A stretch of DNA of 64,000 nt from Nageia nagi (lineage: Eukaryota > Pinophyta): the NCBI GenBank assembly GCA_050084985.1, contig JBITNC010000001.1, positions 61,504,001 through 61,568,000 of the forward strand, given 5' to 3'. The position numbers and the translations under genes were made by a program. This document shows positions 36,801-48,730 of the stretch, in pieces; positions within the stretch are counted from its first letter, which is position 1, and each line of letters begins with the position of its first letter. The notes beneath the pieces are model-generated. The model saw nothing but the letters and a program-made list of their open reading frames with translations, was not told where the DNA came from and ran no database searches.

Positions 36801-37429
36801 TGCTATCATTTTCAAAATCACCTCCTCTTCCATCATCATGTTCATGATGATTATTATTCATGTTTATATTTGCATCATTTTCATGTGTATAGATTGACTA
36901 AAATAAATCATGCATTGCATTTAGCTATTGATCATGTGAATTATATTGTCTTTCATCATTTTCACCATCAAGAGCTATTAGATTTGGATTTGTAATGAAT
37001 TCAACATATGCATCCATACTTAATATATTCTTTAGTTGCATCTCTTTTTTTCAATGAATATTTTTTTGATGTAAGATTGGTGTATAAGATATTGTATTAC
37101 TCCTGTTGTGTATCTGTTGCATTATGATGTGCCTATGAAATTGGTTCTTATAAATAATTAATATAATTAAAAAAATAAATTTAACAAGTATTTACATTAT
37201 CCAATAATTATATGTCAATAACTTTAACAAGTACATAAGTTTAAGTCAAAACTGCATAAGTAACATCATTATCAAACTATAACAAGTAACATGAGTTTTA
37301 GTAAAAAATTATCAACAATTCCAACATTTAGGTTCTCCAACAAGCAACCTCCCTTAAGGATCTTTAACAAACTAACAAATAACATACTCTAAAATCATAA
37401 CTGCATGCCTAATACTATAACATTATTCA

Positions 37430-38560
37430 ATTTCTACTACAATCTCCTTTTTCTTTACACTTTTGTCCTAGTTTAATAGATACATTTGGATCTCCTAAAT
37501 CCATACATTCCTTACATGCAAGAATATATTTATTGATATTGTAATACACTAAGATCTCATTACCAGGAGTAAGAGTTGCAATAGGAGCCACACCTACAAA
37601 TTTTTTTAGTTTTCTAGGCATAAATTCATATTTATCATTTGCATATTCCATAAAAATACAATTTACTTGACTACTTGTGCCTTTGGAGCTTTTATATATC
37701 CTACAATATTTCCATGTATCTTTGATCAACCATTAATGTACAAATGTTTTGAATCTTTGGTTGTGATGTTGCATTTCCAAACATAGCATACTTAGCCATA
37801 CTAAATAAATATGATGTTAATATCCTTTAATCTGTTATATTGTAAATTGGCCCACAAAATGGTATCATTGGTGTTTTTTCATTAAATGGATGAACTCACA
37901 CATTTGATAATATAAAAAAACCCATGCTTGCATTAGGTATATTAGAAGGTTTGATCATAAATGAATGATCATAATAATTGAATTGTTCATAAGCTTTTGA
38001 AAATGGTTTTCCAATTAGCCATGCACCATGTACCTTATGGTCATAGGTAGACTTGTATAAATGTACATAATTAGGTGTCAAATGAAATTCACCAACACTC
38101 TCATATAATAACTTGAGTAGCTCAACATTTAGTAGTAATCGATGAAATTATCCTTCATTTCTTATTCTTATACATTGTTTTTCTCTATCTTCATCTAATG
38201 AATCTACATATTCTAGTATTTTAGTCTTAACATTCTCTTTTAGATGTTCAACACATCTAGTAGGTTCAAATGGACCAATAGGATATTTCATAATTGTAGG
38301 AAGTAATTCTCCCTTTATATTTGGTAGACCATAAATTTTATAATAATGTATTTCTATAGCTCCCCTTTGATGTTTTTACCAACCCTAACATCTTGAAAAA
38401 CCACATGCAATAAGTGCTTTATAATAAAGAGTAATAGGGTCATTAAATCCTTCTATCACATTTTCATCCATTAGTTTAGCTCCTGAAAATGCACATCCTA
38501 CTAGATACAACTTTGTGGCTACTTTATTTCTTCCAATTGAAGACTTAATTAAGGTTAGTA
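37430..38560 (-). pseudogene. Unrecognised broken coding region upstream of tnp2
   Basis: Minus-strand protein-like sequence of about 370 codons with few stops: KLYLVGCAFSGAKLMDENVI (about 38515-38455), GLPNIKGELLPTIMKYPIGP, VEHLKENVKTKILEYVDSLD, LTPNYVHLYKSTYDHKVHG (38081 down), MGFFILSNV, SYLFSMAKYAMFGNATSQPK, and after a frame shift KKFVGVAPIATLTPGNEILV and CKECMDLGDPNVSIKLGQKC (37430-37729). The sustained similarity to real protein composition over three frame segments says it was once coding. I do not recognise the family. It lies just 5' of the tnp2 segment on the same strand, so it could be another exon set of the same CACTA element or a captured host gene. Confidence 0.5.
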
Positions 38561-39080
38561 AGAATTTTCATTGAGCCTAATACAAACATTAATACAAAAA
38601 AGAAAATCCTTCATGAAAAAATTAAAAATCCTATTAAACAATCATGGATGCTAATTAATTACCTCATGATCATCATCATCCTCTGAAGATGAAGATTGAT
38701 AATGATCTTGTAACATTATCCATAATATTAACTAGTTAATAAATGCATATAATTTCATCAAAATAAAAATTTAATCTATTTTACATTTATACTTATATAA
38801 TAAAATTTAAGTATACATTCATACCTCATTTTCATTTGAAGATATATCTATTCTCTTAGGATGAATGTTTGGTGCTATTTGATCTTCATCATTTGATGAT
38901 AAATATCTATCCTCATATCATGAATTAATGATGGTATAGGGTCATCATTAGATGACACATCATCATTCCTTCTAGCCCTCAACATATTAATTGCTAAGCC
39001 AATCATGATGTCGATAATAATGTCACTTACCTACTTCAACATTAAGTAATACAATTAGAAATGATAGAATTTAAGTTAAA
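38561..39080 (-). other. Possible 5' exons of the CACTA element
   Basis: AT-rich, with short Asp/Ser-rich minus-strand stretches (SSSSEDDDDHEV, SSNDEDQIAPN). No recognised domain. Confidence 0.3.
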
Positions 39081-39084
39081 ATTT

Positions 39085-42000
39085 TAAGGTTAAAGGTTTG
39101 GGTTTAATGTTTAACTAATAACATTTAAGGTTTAGGATAAAGGGTTTAGGGTTAAGGGTTAGGGTTTAGGATTTACGGTTTACAATTTAAGGTTTAGAGT
39201 ATAAGGTTTAAGGATGCATGGTTTAGGGTTTAGGATTTAAGGATAAGATTTAATGTTTAAGGGTTAGGGTTTAGGGTTTAAGAGTTAGGTTATAAGAATA
39301 AATATGTTAGGTTTAAGGTTTAAAGATTAGGGTTTAGGGTTTAAGATTTATGGTTTAAGGTTTAAGGGGTAGGGTTTAAGGTTTAAGCTTTAGGGGTTAG
39401 AATTTAAAATCTAAGGTTTAGGGTTCATGTTTAAAAGTAGTGGATTAAATTATGTAGGGTTTAGAGTTTAGGATTTAGGGTTTAGTAGTAGGGTATAAGG
39501 TTAAATGTGTAAGGTTTAAGATTTAGGGGTTAGGGTTTAAGATTTAAAATTTATGGTTTAAGGTTTAAGAGTTAGGGTTTAACATTTCAAGTTTAAAGGT
39601 TAGGATTTAGGGTTTGGATTTTAAGGTTTAATATCTAAGGTTTAGGGGTTAGGATTTAAGATTTAGGATTTAGGATTTAGGGCTTAAGGTTTAGGGTTCA
39701 AGGTTAAAATAATTGGATTAAATGATATAGGGTTTAGGTTTTAGTAGTATGGTATAAGGTTAAATGTGTAAGGTTTAAGAGTTAGAATTTAGGGTTTAGG
39801 GTTTAAAATTTAGTATTTAAGGTTTAAGGTCAAGGGTTAGCATTTAAGGTTTAAGGTTTAAAGATTAGGGTTTAAGTTATAAGGTTTAAGGTTTAGGGTT
39901 TAAGGTTTAAGATTTAGGATTTATGGTTTAAGGTTTAAGGTTGAAGAGTTAGGGTTTAAGGTTTAAATATTAAGGTTTAAGGTTTAGAGTTTAGAGTTTA
40001 TGGTTAAAGTTTTAGAGGTTAAGATTTAAGATTTAAGGTTTAGGGTTCAAGGTTAAAATAATTGTATTAAAAGATGTATAGTTTAAGGTTCATGATTTAA
40101 AGTTTGGTAGTAACATATAAGGTGAAATGTGTAAGGTTTAAGAGTTAAGGGTTAGGGTTCATGGTTAAAAGCATTAGATTAAAAGATGTAGGATTTAAGG
40201 TTTATGATTTAGGGTTTAGCAGTAAGGTATAAGGTTAAATGTGCAAGATTTAAGGTTTAGGGCTTAGAGTTTAAGATTTAGGATTCCTGGTTTAAGGTTT
40301 AAGGGTTAGGATTTAAGGTTTAAAGTTTAAGGTTTAGGTTTTAGAGTTTAAGATTTAAGGTTTAAGTTTTAGGAGTTAGGATTTAAGAATGAGAGTTTAG
40401 GGTTTAAGGTTAAAAACATTGGATTAAAAGATGCAGGATTTAGGGTTTAACATGTAGGGAATATAATTAAGGATGTATGGTTTAAGGTTCTAGATTAAAT
40501 GCATTGGATTAAAGGATGTAGAGTTTAAGGTTTAGAATTTAGGGTTTACAGTTTAAGATGTAGGGTTTATAGTTTAGGATGTAGGGTTTGGGGTTTAAAA
40601 TTTGAATATTTAAGATTTAGGGTTAAATATTTAGGGTTTAAGATTTAAAGTTTAGTATTTAAGATTTAAGATTTAAGATTTAGGGTTTGAAGTTTAATGT
40701 TTAGGGTTAAGGTTTAGTATCTAGGGTTTAGGGTTTTGGATTTAAGAATTAAAGTTTATGTTTCAAGGGTTAAGGTTTAGGGTTTAAGGTTTAAGATTTA
40801 GGGTTAAATATTTAAGATTTAAGGTTAAATATTTAGTGTCTAGGATTTAGGGTTTAGAGTTTAAGATTTAGGGTTAAACATTTAAATTTTACGATTAAAC
40901 ACATTAGATTAAATGTGGGGTTTAAGGATTATGATTTAGGGTTTAGGATGTAGAGTTTAGGGTTTAAGATTAAAGGTTTAGGGTTTAAGGTAGAGGATTT
41001 ATTATTTAGGATTTAAGGTTTAGGATTTAATATTTAGGTTTTAAGGGTTAAGATTTAGTATTTAGATTTTAGAGTTTAGGATTTAATATTTAGGGTTAAA
41101 TGCATTGGATAAAATGATGTAGGGTTTTGGATTTAGGGTTCAAGGTTTACGATTTAAGGTTTAGGGTTTAAGATGTAGGGTTTAGTGTTTAGGGTTTAAG
41201 ATTTAAGATTTAGAGTTTAGTGTTTAAATATTAAAGTTTATTATTTAGGGTTTAGGGTTTAGGATTTAAAATTAATGGTTTAAGGTTAAATATATAAGGT
41301 TTAAGGTTAAATATATAAGGTTCAAGGTTAAATGCATTGGAATAAAGGATGTAGGGTTTAAGGTTTAGGATGTAAGGTTTAAGGTTTATGATTTAGGGTT
41401 TAGGATTTAAGTTTTAGGGTTTAATGTTTAAGGTTTATGATGTAGTGTTTATGATTTAAGGTTTAGTGTTTAGTATTTAAGGTTTAAGGTTAAATATTTA
41501 AGATTCAAGGTTAAATATTTAGGGTTTAAGATTTAAGATTTGGGGTTTAAGATTTAAGATTTAAGGTTTAAAATTTATGGTTTAAGGTTTAGTGTTAAAT
41601 ATTTAAAATTTGGTATCTAGGGTTTAGGGCTTAGGACTTAAGATTTAGAGTTTAAGGTTTAGGGTTAAATATTTATGGTTCAAGTTTAAAGGTTAAAGGT
41701 TTAAGGTTAAATATTTAGGGTTTAATATTTATGGTTTATGATTTAAGATTTGAAATTTAAGGTTTATTATTTAAGGTTTAGGGTTTAATATTTGAGGTTA
41801 AACACATTGGATTAAAGGTTGTAGGGTATATGGTTTAGGATTTGAGGTTTAAGATGTAGGGTTTAAGATTTAATGTTTAGGGTTTAAGGTTTATGGTTAA
41901 ATTTTTAAGGTTTTAGGGTTAAACACATTGGATTAAATGATGTAAGGTTTATGGTTTAAGATTTAGGGTTTAGTATGTAGGGTTTAGGGTTTAGGATGTA

Positions 42001-42215
42001 GGGTTTAGTGTTTAAGATTTAGGATTTAGGGTTAAGTTTTTAAGGTTTAGAGTTAAATATTTAAGATTTAGGGTTAAATATATAGGGTTTAGGATTTAGG
42101 GTTTAAGGTTTAAGAATTAATATTTAGGGTTTAGGGTTTATGATTTAAGGTTTAAGGTATAGGGTTGAATATTTAAGGTTTAAGATTAAATATTTAGGGT
42201 TTAAGATTTAGTATT
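39085..42215 (+). repeat. Degenerate telomere-like (TTTAGGG-type) minisatellite, 3.1 kb
   Basis: Almost entirely 7-bp-scale variants of the plant telomere unit: TTTAGGG mixed with TTTAAGG, TTTAGGA, TTTAAGA and GGTTAAA. Few perfect runs. All G-rich units are on the plus strand. A separate block close to CATTGGATTAAAGGATGTAG interrupts it about eleven times (for example 40421, 40501, 41335, 41805, 41925), showing a higher-order organisation. No coding. This is interstitial, with normal sequence on both sides, not a chromosome end. Confidence 0.93.
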
Positions 42216-42220
42216 TTAAC

Positions 42221-42912
42221 AACCTATATGTCTAATTAAAAAAATACAATATTTATTTATTTTACAACTTTAAAAATATGTATCAAACAATCTATATATG
42301 TAATTAAATTATCATGCAATGTGATGTGGTTATCTTTTTTATAACTTCACTAATTGATTAAATCTTATTACTATGAGCAATGTGAAATTTTTTTTTAAAG
42401 TTTTTAATTTTTCAAGAATGTATACTAGTTAGTTGTTAAAATAAGGTAGGATGGTAAAAAATAAGCTAGGTTTACCACATCTTGCCAACAAGTCATATAA
42501 TGGTATATTGGAAGTGGTCATTACAACTCTACTTCCACCATCAACAATCTAACCCTTGCCTAACTGATACGAGCTTTAGGCTCAATATGGTGGCTAAAAG
42601 AAATATTAGGGCTAAGTCTCGACATGGTGACTAAATATGTCTAAAATTTCCAATGGGGCACAGGGAATACCTTTAAGCAAGTAGTTAATAGCTTGATAAG
42701 AGTATCAACCCTTAGTGATGTAGCCAATGGACTGACTAGTCCATTGGTTTCACCCATACAACTCTCATCTTCCTTATTTTTATTCATTCAAAGAAAAGTA
42801 ACAACTCCTATCCTAAGGGAAGACTACCTTGTAAATAAAATCCAAATGTAAATCGCTTTATAGATTAATAAGTATGGTGTTTGGAACTTAAGAAAATTAG
42901 AATCAATGGTTG
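42221..42912. other. Unassigned sequence before the tandem Ty3 array
   Basis: No gene recognised. Contains a perfect 9-bp inverted repeat CCAATGGAC/GTCCATTGG with a 6-base spacer (about 42725-42748). The last five bases before the LTR are GTCAT (42913-42917), the left target duplication of the array. Confidence 0.5.
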
Positions 42913-42917
42913 GTCAT

Positions 42918-43769
42918 TATTTACAAATAAAATTGAGCATGCAAATAAATAAATAGGTAAATATATACAAACCTAATATATCTATATTTGAGCTATAGAT
43001 AGCAATTTATTCTTAATAATAATGGATAAGATAACTAATTCAAAAATGTAATTGTACCAACCAAGACTGTAATTTGTGTACTTACCTCATGAAATGTACC
43101 TAACAATGAAAGATGAAGATGTTGGCGATGTACTGGTGATGAGCTACCCTTCCAAAAATATAGTGACCTATGAAGATGCAAAAAGAGGACCACAGGCAGT
43201 CTATTTTAGTGATATAAGAGTGCCAACGGTGTTCTTCGGTTCATAAAGGAGCATCGATGGCCTTCATTTGATGATTCTTGACCTCTCAATCAAGTCCAGA
43301 ACTTCAATATGGATGTCTTAGATAACAGTGTGATATTAGAATAGATCATGGATGTCAGGATAGCTTGCAAAAGGAAGTACACAAACCATAGCCTTGTAGG
43401 TGGTACCAAGAGATACCTTAAGGGTTTCCACTACAAGACCATACACGAGATCGTGTGTATCCTTGATATGTGGACTTACTATTAGATCCCTTATTTATAT
43501 AGATAATAGATAATACAACCCATGGGTCGGCATACATCTACATAAACAAGGCTAATTCATGACATTCAAGATAAACACACCAATAAACAAGGTAATTTAT
43601 ACAATATTCAAGATAATCCATGCAATATTCAAGATAATCATTATAAGATTCACATTTAAGACAAACATTGATATTATCACTTTAAGACATTCAAGACATA
43701 TATTTAGACCAAGCATGTTTTCATTAATTTATTGATTTAAAAATATAAATTCATTTTTATGTGTTAACA
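42918..43769 (-). repeat. LTR A of array (3' LTR of unit 1)
   Basis: 852 bp. Minus-strand start TGTTAACACATAAAAATGAA; the end is ...GTAAATA, with the terminal CA mutated. Contains a hairpin-motif variant GGACCACAGGCAGTCT (43197-43212). Confidence 0.92.
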
Positions 43770-44745
43770 GATGCCCCACTTTGGATGTGAAATCAAAAGA
43801 AACATGAGGTGAATAGAGATTTTGCATTCAAAGTAAAAACACAATATCATAGCAAATAATTTGATAAGTAATGATAAACACTAACCATTCTAAAATCATG
43901 ACAAAGCTTGTTAGTACTAGATATGGGTTGAGAAAACTCCCTTTTGATATTACCTTTGGCATGCTTGCCCCTTGCATTTTGCCATAGAAGGTGATAGCCT
44001 GATATATCTGATAATCTTACCGTAATGTTGATGACTCATGATAACAAACCTGACAACACACATGACGATGACCTGATAGATGACCTAACCACACATGACG
44101 ACCTAATGACAACTTGATAAGACAACATCATAAGACAAGACATGATAACCATGAAAACACACATGACCACACACAGGGGAGAGCTAAGTTTCACACAATT
44201 GTAATGGAAGTTGAAACTTTGCACCAAGAGGTATGCTGCAGTTGCATAAGAATTGAACTCCACAAGACAAATGATAAGCTGATAAGTGGAGCTGAAACTC
44301 TACCAAGAGGCATGATAAGCTGGTAGGGGAGAGCTAAGTTCCACACAACTATAATGGAAGCTAAGACTTCACACCAAGAGGTATGATACAATTGCATAAG
44401 AATTGAACTCTGTAAAACAAATGATAAGCTGATAGGTGGGAGCCAGAACTCTACCAAGAGGCATATGATAAACTGCTAATAATCTGATAAATCTATAAAG
44501 ACTAATAAATTTGACCAATCTGGGAGCTAGAAATCCAATAAGAGGCATAAAGGATCTTCAAACTGGTTGCTTCTGGCTTAGAGATAGGACTACGGGTAGT
44601 CCACTTTTAATGGATATGGAGCACGGGTGCTCCTCTTCTACCCTCAAACTGACTCTCTAATTTTCTTCCATGATGTCTACTCACATGATCATTCCTTTAG
44701 TATACTTTGCTACAACCTAGATGCCTGCATCAACCTGTAGCCCAC
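43770..44745 (-). other. 3' region of unit 1 with 150-bp composite repeats and hairpin motifs
   Basis: Starts with the polypurine tract (plus strand ATGCCCCACTTTGG). Two copies of a 150-bp unit begin at 44176 and 44326 (GGGGAGAGCTAAGTT). Two hairpin motifs follow: GGACTACGGGTAGTCC (44587-44602) and GGAGCACGGGTGCTCC (44618-44633). No coding. Confidence 0.85.
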
Positions 44746-46670
44746 CTAGATGTAATACTTCTTCAAATGCCTAGCATTGATGGGATTCTTGAGAATCTAT
44801 CCATCCAATGTAGACAACTTGTAGGCACCTCTACCAAATACTTCTATAATAAGGTATGGTCCCACCCAATTTGGCTCAAACTTTCTCTTAAGCTCATCTC
44901 TGGCCGTGGTATTGGAAATATTCTCCTACAAGACCATATCTCCAACCTTAAAATCCTTAGGGACCACTCTCTTGCCATATGATCTTTTCATCCTCTGCTG
45001 ATATGCTTTGAGGTGTTCTAATGTAGTGATTCTCTTTTCATCTAGTGCTTCAAGTTAATTCAATTTTGCCTCCAAATATTGTGGTTCTTTCATCACATCT
45101 TTGAGTGCAATCCTCAAAGATGGGATCTCAATCTCAAGAGGAATAACTGCCTCATCTCCAAACACAAGAGAGTATGGGGTGGCACTTGTTGCTATCCTTT
45201 CACTTGTTCTATATGCCCATAAAGTGTAAGGTAATTGCTCATGCCAATCTCTCCCATTCTTCTTGATATTCTTGGCCAATATCCCTTTGATCATCTTATT
45301 TGTAGCTTCAGCTTGCCCATTACCTTGAGGGTAGTAAACTAAAGAAAATCTCTACTCAATCCTCATTTTTTGGCAAAATTCTTTGATATCCTTACCTATG
45401 AAGTTAGTCCCATTAACCATAACCAACCTTTGTGGTATACCAAACCTACAAATGATGTATTCCTTGATGAACTTGATCACATGCTTCTGTGTAGCCATTT
45501 TTAAAGGGATAGACTCAACCCATTTCATATAATATTCTGTAGCAACTAAGATAAACTTATGCCCCTCACTAGATGGTGGGTTAATAACCCCATGAAATCC
45601 ATATCCCACATAGAGAAAGGCCATGGTGATGTAACATAGTTCAATTCCTGAGTTGGTGTAAGCTCAAGGTGTGCATGCCTTTGACATTGCTCACATTTCT
45701 TGACATGCTCAAAATAGTCATGCTCCATGGTAGGCCACCAATAACCCATCCTAATCAGCTTGCCAAAAACTAATCTCCCATTAAAATGCCCTCCACATGC
45801 CCCCCCATGGGCATGTTCTAATACTGTTGCAACTTCCTCAATAAGAAGGCACCTTAAAAGAATACCATTAAATGACCTTTTGTAAAGCACATCATCGATG
45901 ATAACGTACCTAGTTGCAAGCCTCTTCATTCTGATTTGCTCTCGCTTATCAAAAGTAGTATTAATAAAATCATCCTTCAAATATCTATAGATATGTTGGT
46001 ACCATGGACTCTCCTCATACCCAACTCTTTGGACCACACATATTTCACTTTCCTTGGTAGTGGATGAAGTTTCTAAGTTTCTGATGGTGAAGCTAGTTTC
46101 CTTGTCCTTGACTTCCAATGGTATAAGTGATGCCGCACTTGCCATTGCATCTGCTAGTCTGTTGCTACTGCTCAGGACACTTTCCAATTGATATCCTTTG
46201 AAATGTGTGAGTAACTTGATAACATAATCCCTATAAGGGATAAGCTTTTCATCTTTGGTCTTGTAAACCTCATTGACCTGCGTAACTATTAGCTGTGAAT
46301 CTCCATAAATATGTATCTATGAAATACCAATTTCTGTAGCTGCCTTCAAGCCCAATATAAGAGCTTCATATTCTACCATATTGTTAGTGCATTTGAATGA
46401 TAATTTGTAGGACATAGGAATGACACCATTCTACGGGAATTTTTATTAGGCCTAATTCCTGCTCCTGATCCATGCATACACCTGGACCCATCAAAGTATA
46501 ACCTCCAAGGTTCAGACTCTCTTGGAAATGGAACACCAGCGATCCTATCATCATCATAAATAGGCCACAGGTGATCCCTTTCTACAACCTCTACCATATC
46601 CATTAATGCACATTCATCTTTGAATTCTTCTTTGAGCTCTGTACTATCCCCTATGGGGAATTCTACCATA
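44746..46670 (-). pseudogene. Archaeal-type RNase H and integrase of unit 1
   Basis: RNase H: WRLYFDGSRCMHGSGAGI (about 46510-46457), then SSNRLADAMASAASLIPLEV (46180-46110); an indel near 46440 breaks it. Integrase: zinc-binding region with GYWWPTMEHDYFEHVKKCEQ (about 45755-45695) and CQRHAHLELTPTQ, core with VATEYYMKWVESIPLK and NGTNFIGKDIKEFCQKM, and ANKTIKGILAKNIKKNGRDW further on. The first core aspartate segment is frameshifted by a one-base loss near 45590, and the second Asp is lost (VNGTNF instead of DNGTNF). The C-terminal part ends with TAG at 44746. Non-functional. Confidence 0.88.
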
Positions 46671-46679
46671 AAATCTACA

Positions 46680-48730
46680 ATTGCCTATCCTTTAATTGAT
46701 TTTTACTTGACAAATTTGAGATCAAATTCTTGAAGTAACATGACCCATTTTGCTGCTTTTCCGTCAAGGCAAGGCTTTGACATTAAGTACCTCAATGGAT
46801 CTGCCTATGTAAGCACATGTGTAGTGCTATTGATTAGGTAATGCCGCAACCTTTTAGTAGCAAACACTACACATTGACATAACTTCTCAATAGGAGTGTA
46901 TCTAGTCTCATAATCCTTCAATGTCCTGCTGATAAAATAGATAGCCCTCTCTTTACCATCCTCCTCCTTCTTAGCAAGCATTACTCTAAATGCATGCTCT
47001 GTAGCTGAAACATAAAGTCAAAGGGGCTCTCCATGCCTATATGGAGCTAGCACCGGTGGGTGTAACAAATATTCTTTTATCTTATCAAATGACTCTTGAC
47101 ATTTATTATCCCATTTAAAATCAACATCTTTCTTAAGTAGATGAGACATAGGAGCTATCTTATCTATTAATTGACATATAAATCTTCTAATGGCCTATAT
47201 TTTACCTTGTAAACTCCTTAATTGCTTGAGATTTGTTGGAGGTGCCATTTCTATGATGGCTTTTATCTTTTTGGGATCCACTTCCACACCTCTTCTTGAG
47301 ACAATATGCCCTAAGAGTTTTCCTGATGACACACCAAATACACACTTCTGTGGCTTAACTCTTAACTTGTACTATCTCATCCTCTTAAATGTTGCTTTTA
47401 GATCTTGAACATGATCTTCTTTGTTCTTAGATTTTATCAAAATGTCATCAACATATACCTCAACTGTCTTATGAATGAAATCATGTAACATAGCTGTCAT
47501 GGCTCTTTGGTATGTAGCTCCCGCATTCTTGAGACCAAACAGCATTACCTTGTAGCAAAAGTTGCCCCATGGAGTTCTAAAAGCTATTTTATGTTGATCA
47601 CTCTCTTTGATTTTAATCTAATTATATTCTAAAAAGCCATCCATAAATTACAACATCTCATATCCTGCTAAACTATCGATGATCATATCTATGTTAGGCA
47701 ATGGGAAATCGTCTTTTGGACAAGCCTTGTTGAGATCCCTAAAATTAGTACACACTCTGATTTCACCTGTAGGCTTCTTAGCTAGAACTATATTAGCCAT
47801 CCATTCTGAGTAGTCTATGGATCTTATGAATTTGACTTCTAGCAATTTCTCTATTTCCTTCTTCACAAGCAATGAAACCTAAAAAGGCATTTTTCATGGC
47901 TTTTGTTTTACTAGAATTGCCCCCTTTTCAACCACCAGGTTATGAACCACAAAATTCTCATCTAACCCTGGCATATCTTTGTAAGACCATGCAAACAACT
48001 TGGAATAATCATGAAAAGATTGAACTAATTCACTTAGCAATGGTGCCTCAAGAAGCTTACCTATTTTTAGTATTCGTGGTATCTCTTGAGAACCGATATT
48101 AACTTCTTCAATTTCTTCATTCAACTAGGTAACCTCAGCTTCTAATGGCAAAGGGAATGGTAACTCTCCTAACCCCTCAATCTTATCATCTCTGGATTTT
48201 TTGAAACAAGCACATATATCTAGACAATGCATTTGAATTCTCTTTTCATGCCTTATTGGATATTGTGTTCTAGTGCCTAATGTTTCTAAAAAGGCATCAT
48301 CATTCTGAAATAGATCTATTACATGTATAACATCTTCCTCATCAATCTTGCAATCAATAACATAACAATTGCTTACCCATTCATCGATTTGCACTATTTT
48401 TGGAATTTTGTCATGATAAACGTGATCACCACCTTGATACGAAATTATACTCAACTGATTTTTCTTTGTTTCTTCCTCAGAAAAAGATTACCAGTGGTCC
48501 TCTATCATTGAAAAGGAGCGCAGGCATTCTTCTTCCTGACCTTGCTACTGTTCGTTGAAGTTTCCATCCAAACTAATTTCATTGACATTCATGATAACGT
48601 ATGAACCAATCCTGATATCCATCATGTTAATTTTCTGTAATGCTTTCCTGTAAATTCAATCATTCCTGGCTAGAAAGGTTTCATCTTCCACATCACATGG
48701 AATGAATCTCTCTGGGAGGACAAGGTTACA
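46680..48730 (-). pseudogene. Protease-RT linker, reverse transcriptase and RNase H of unit 1
   Basis: Linker 48730-48125 encodes a conserved protein stretch (VIDCKIDEEDVIHVIDLFQN, RHEKRIQMHCLDICACFK) and contains hairpin-like motifs at 48485-48500 and 48515-48530. RT: FIRSIDYSEWMANIVLAKKP, GEIRVCTNFRDLNKACPKDD, FPLPNIDMIIDSLAGYEML (47872-47648), VYVDDILIK (about 47463-47427). RNase H: PYRHGEPL, KERAIYFISRTLKDYETRYT (about 46960-46900). Stops include a TGA and a TAG near 47870-47895 and a TAG at 48125-48127 that are all also present in unit 2. Confidence 0.88.

Noticed and set aside
39085-42215. A true chromosome end
   Set aside because: Repeats are degenerate and flanked on both sides by transposon sequence; interstitial.
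42725-42748. Perfect 9-bp inverted repeat as a terminator or operator
   Set aside because: Short palindromes occur by chance in this much sequence and there is no gene nearby.
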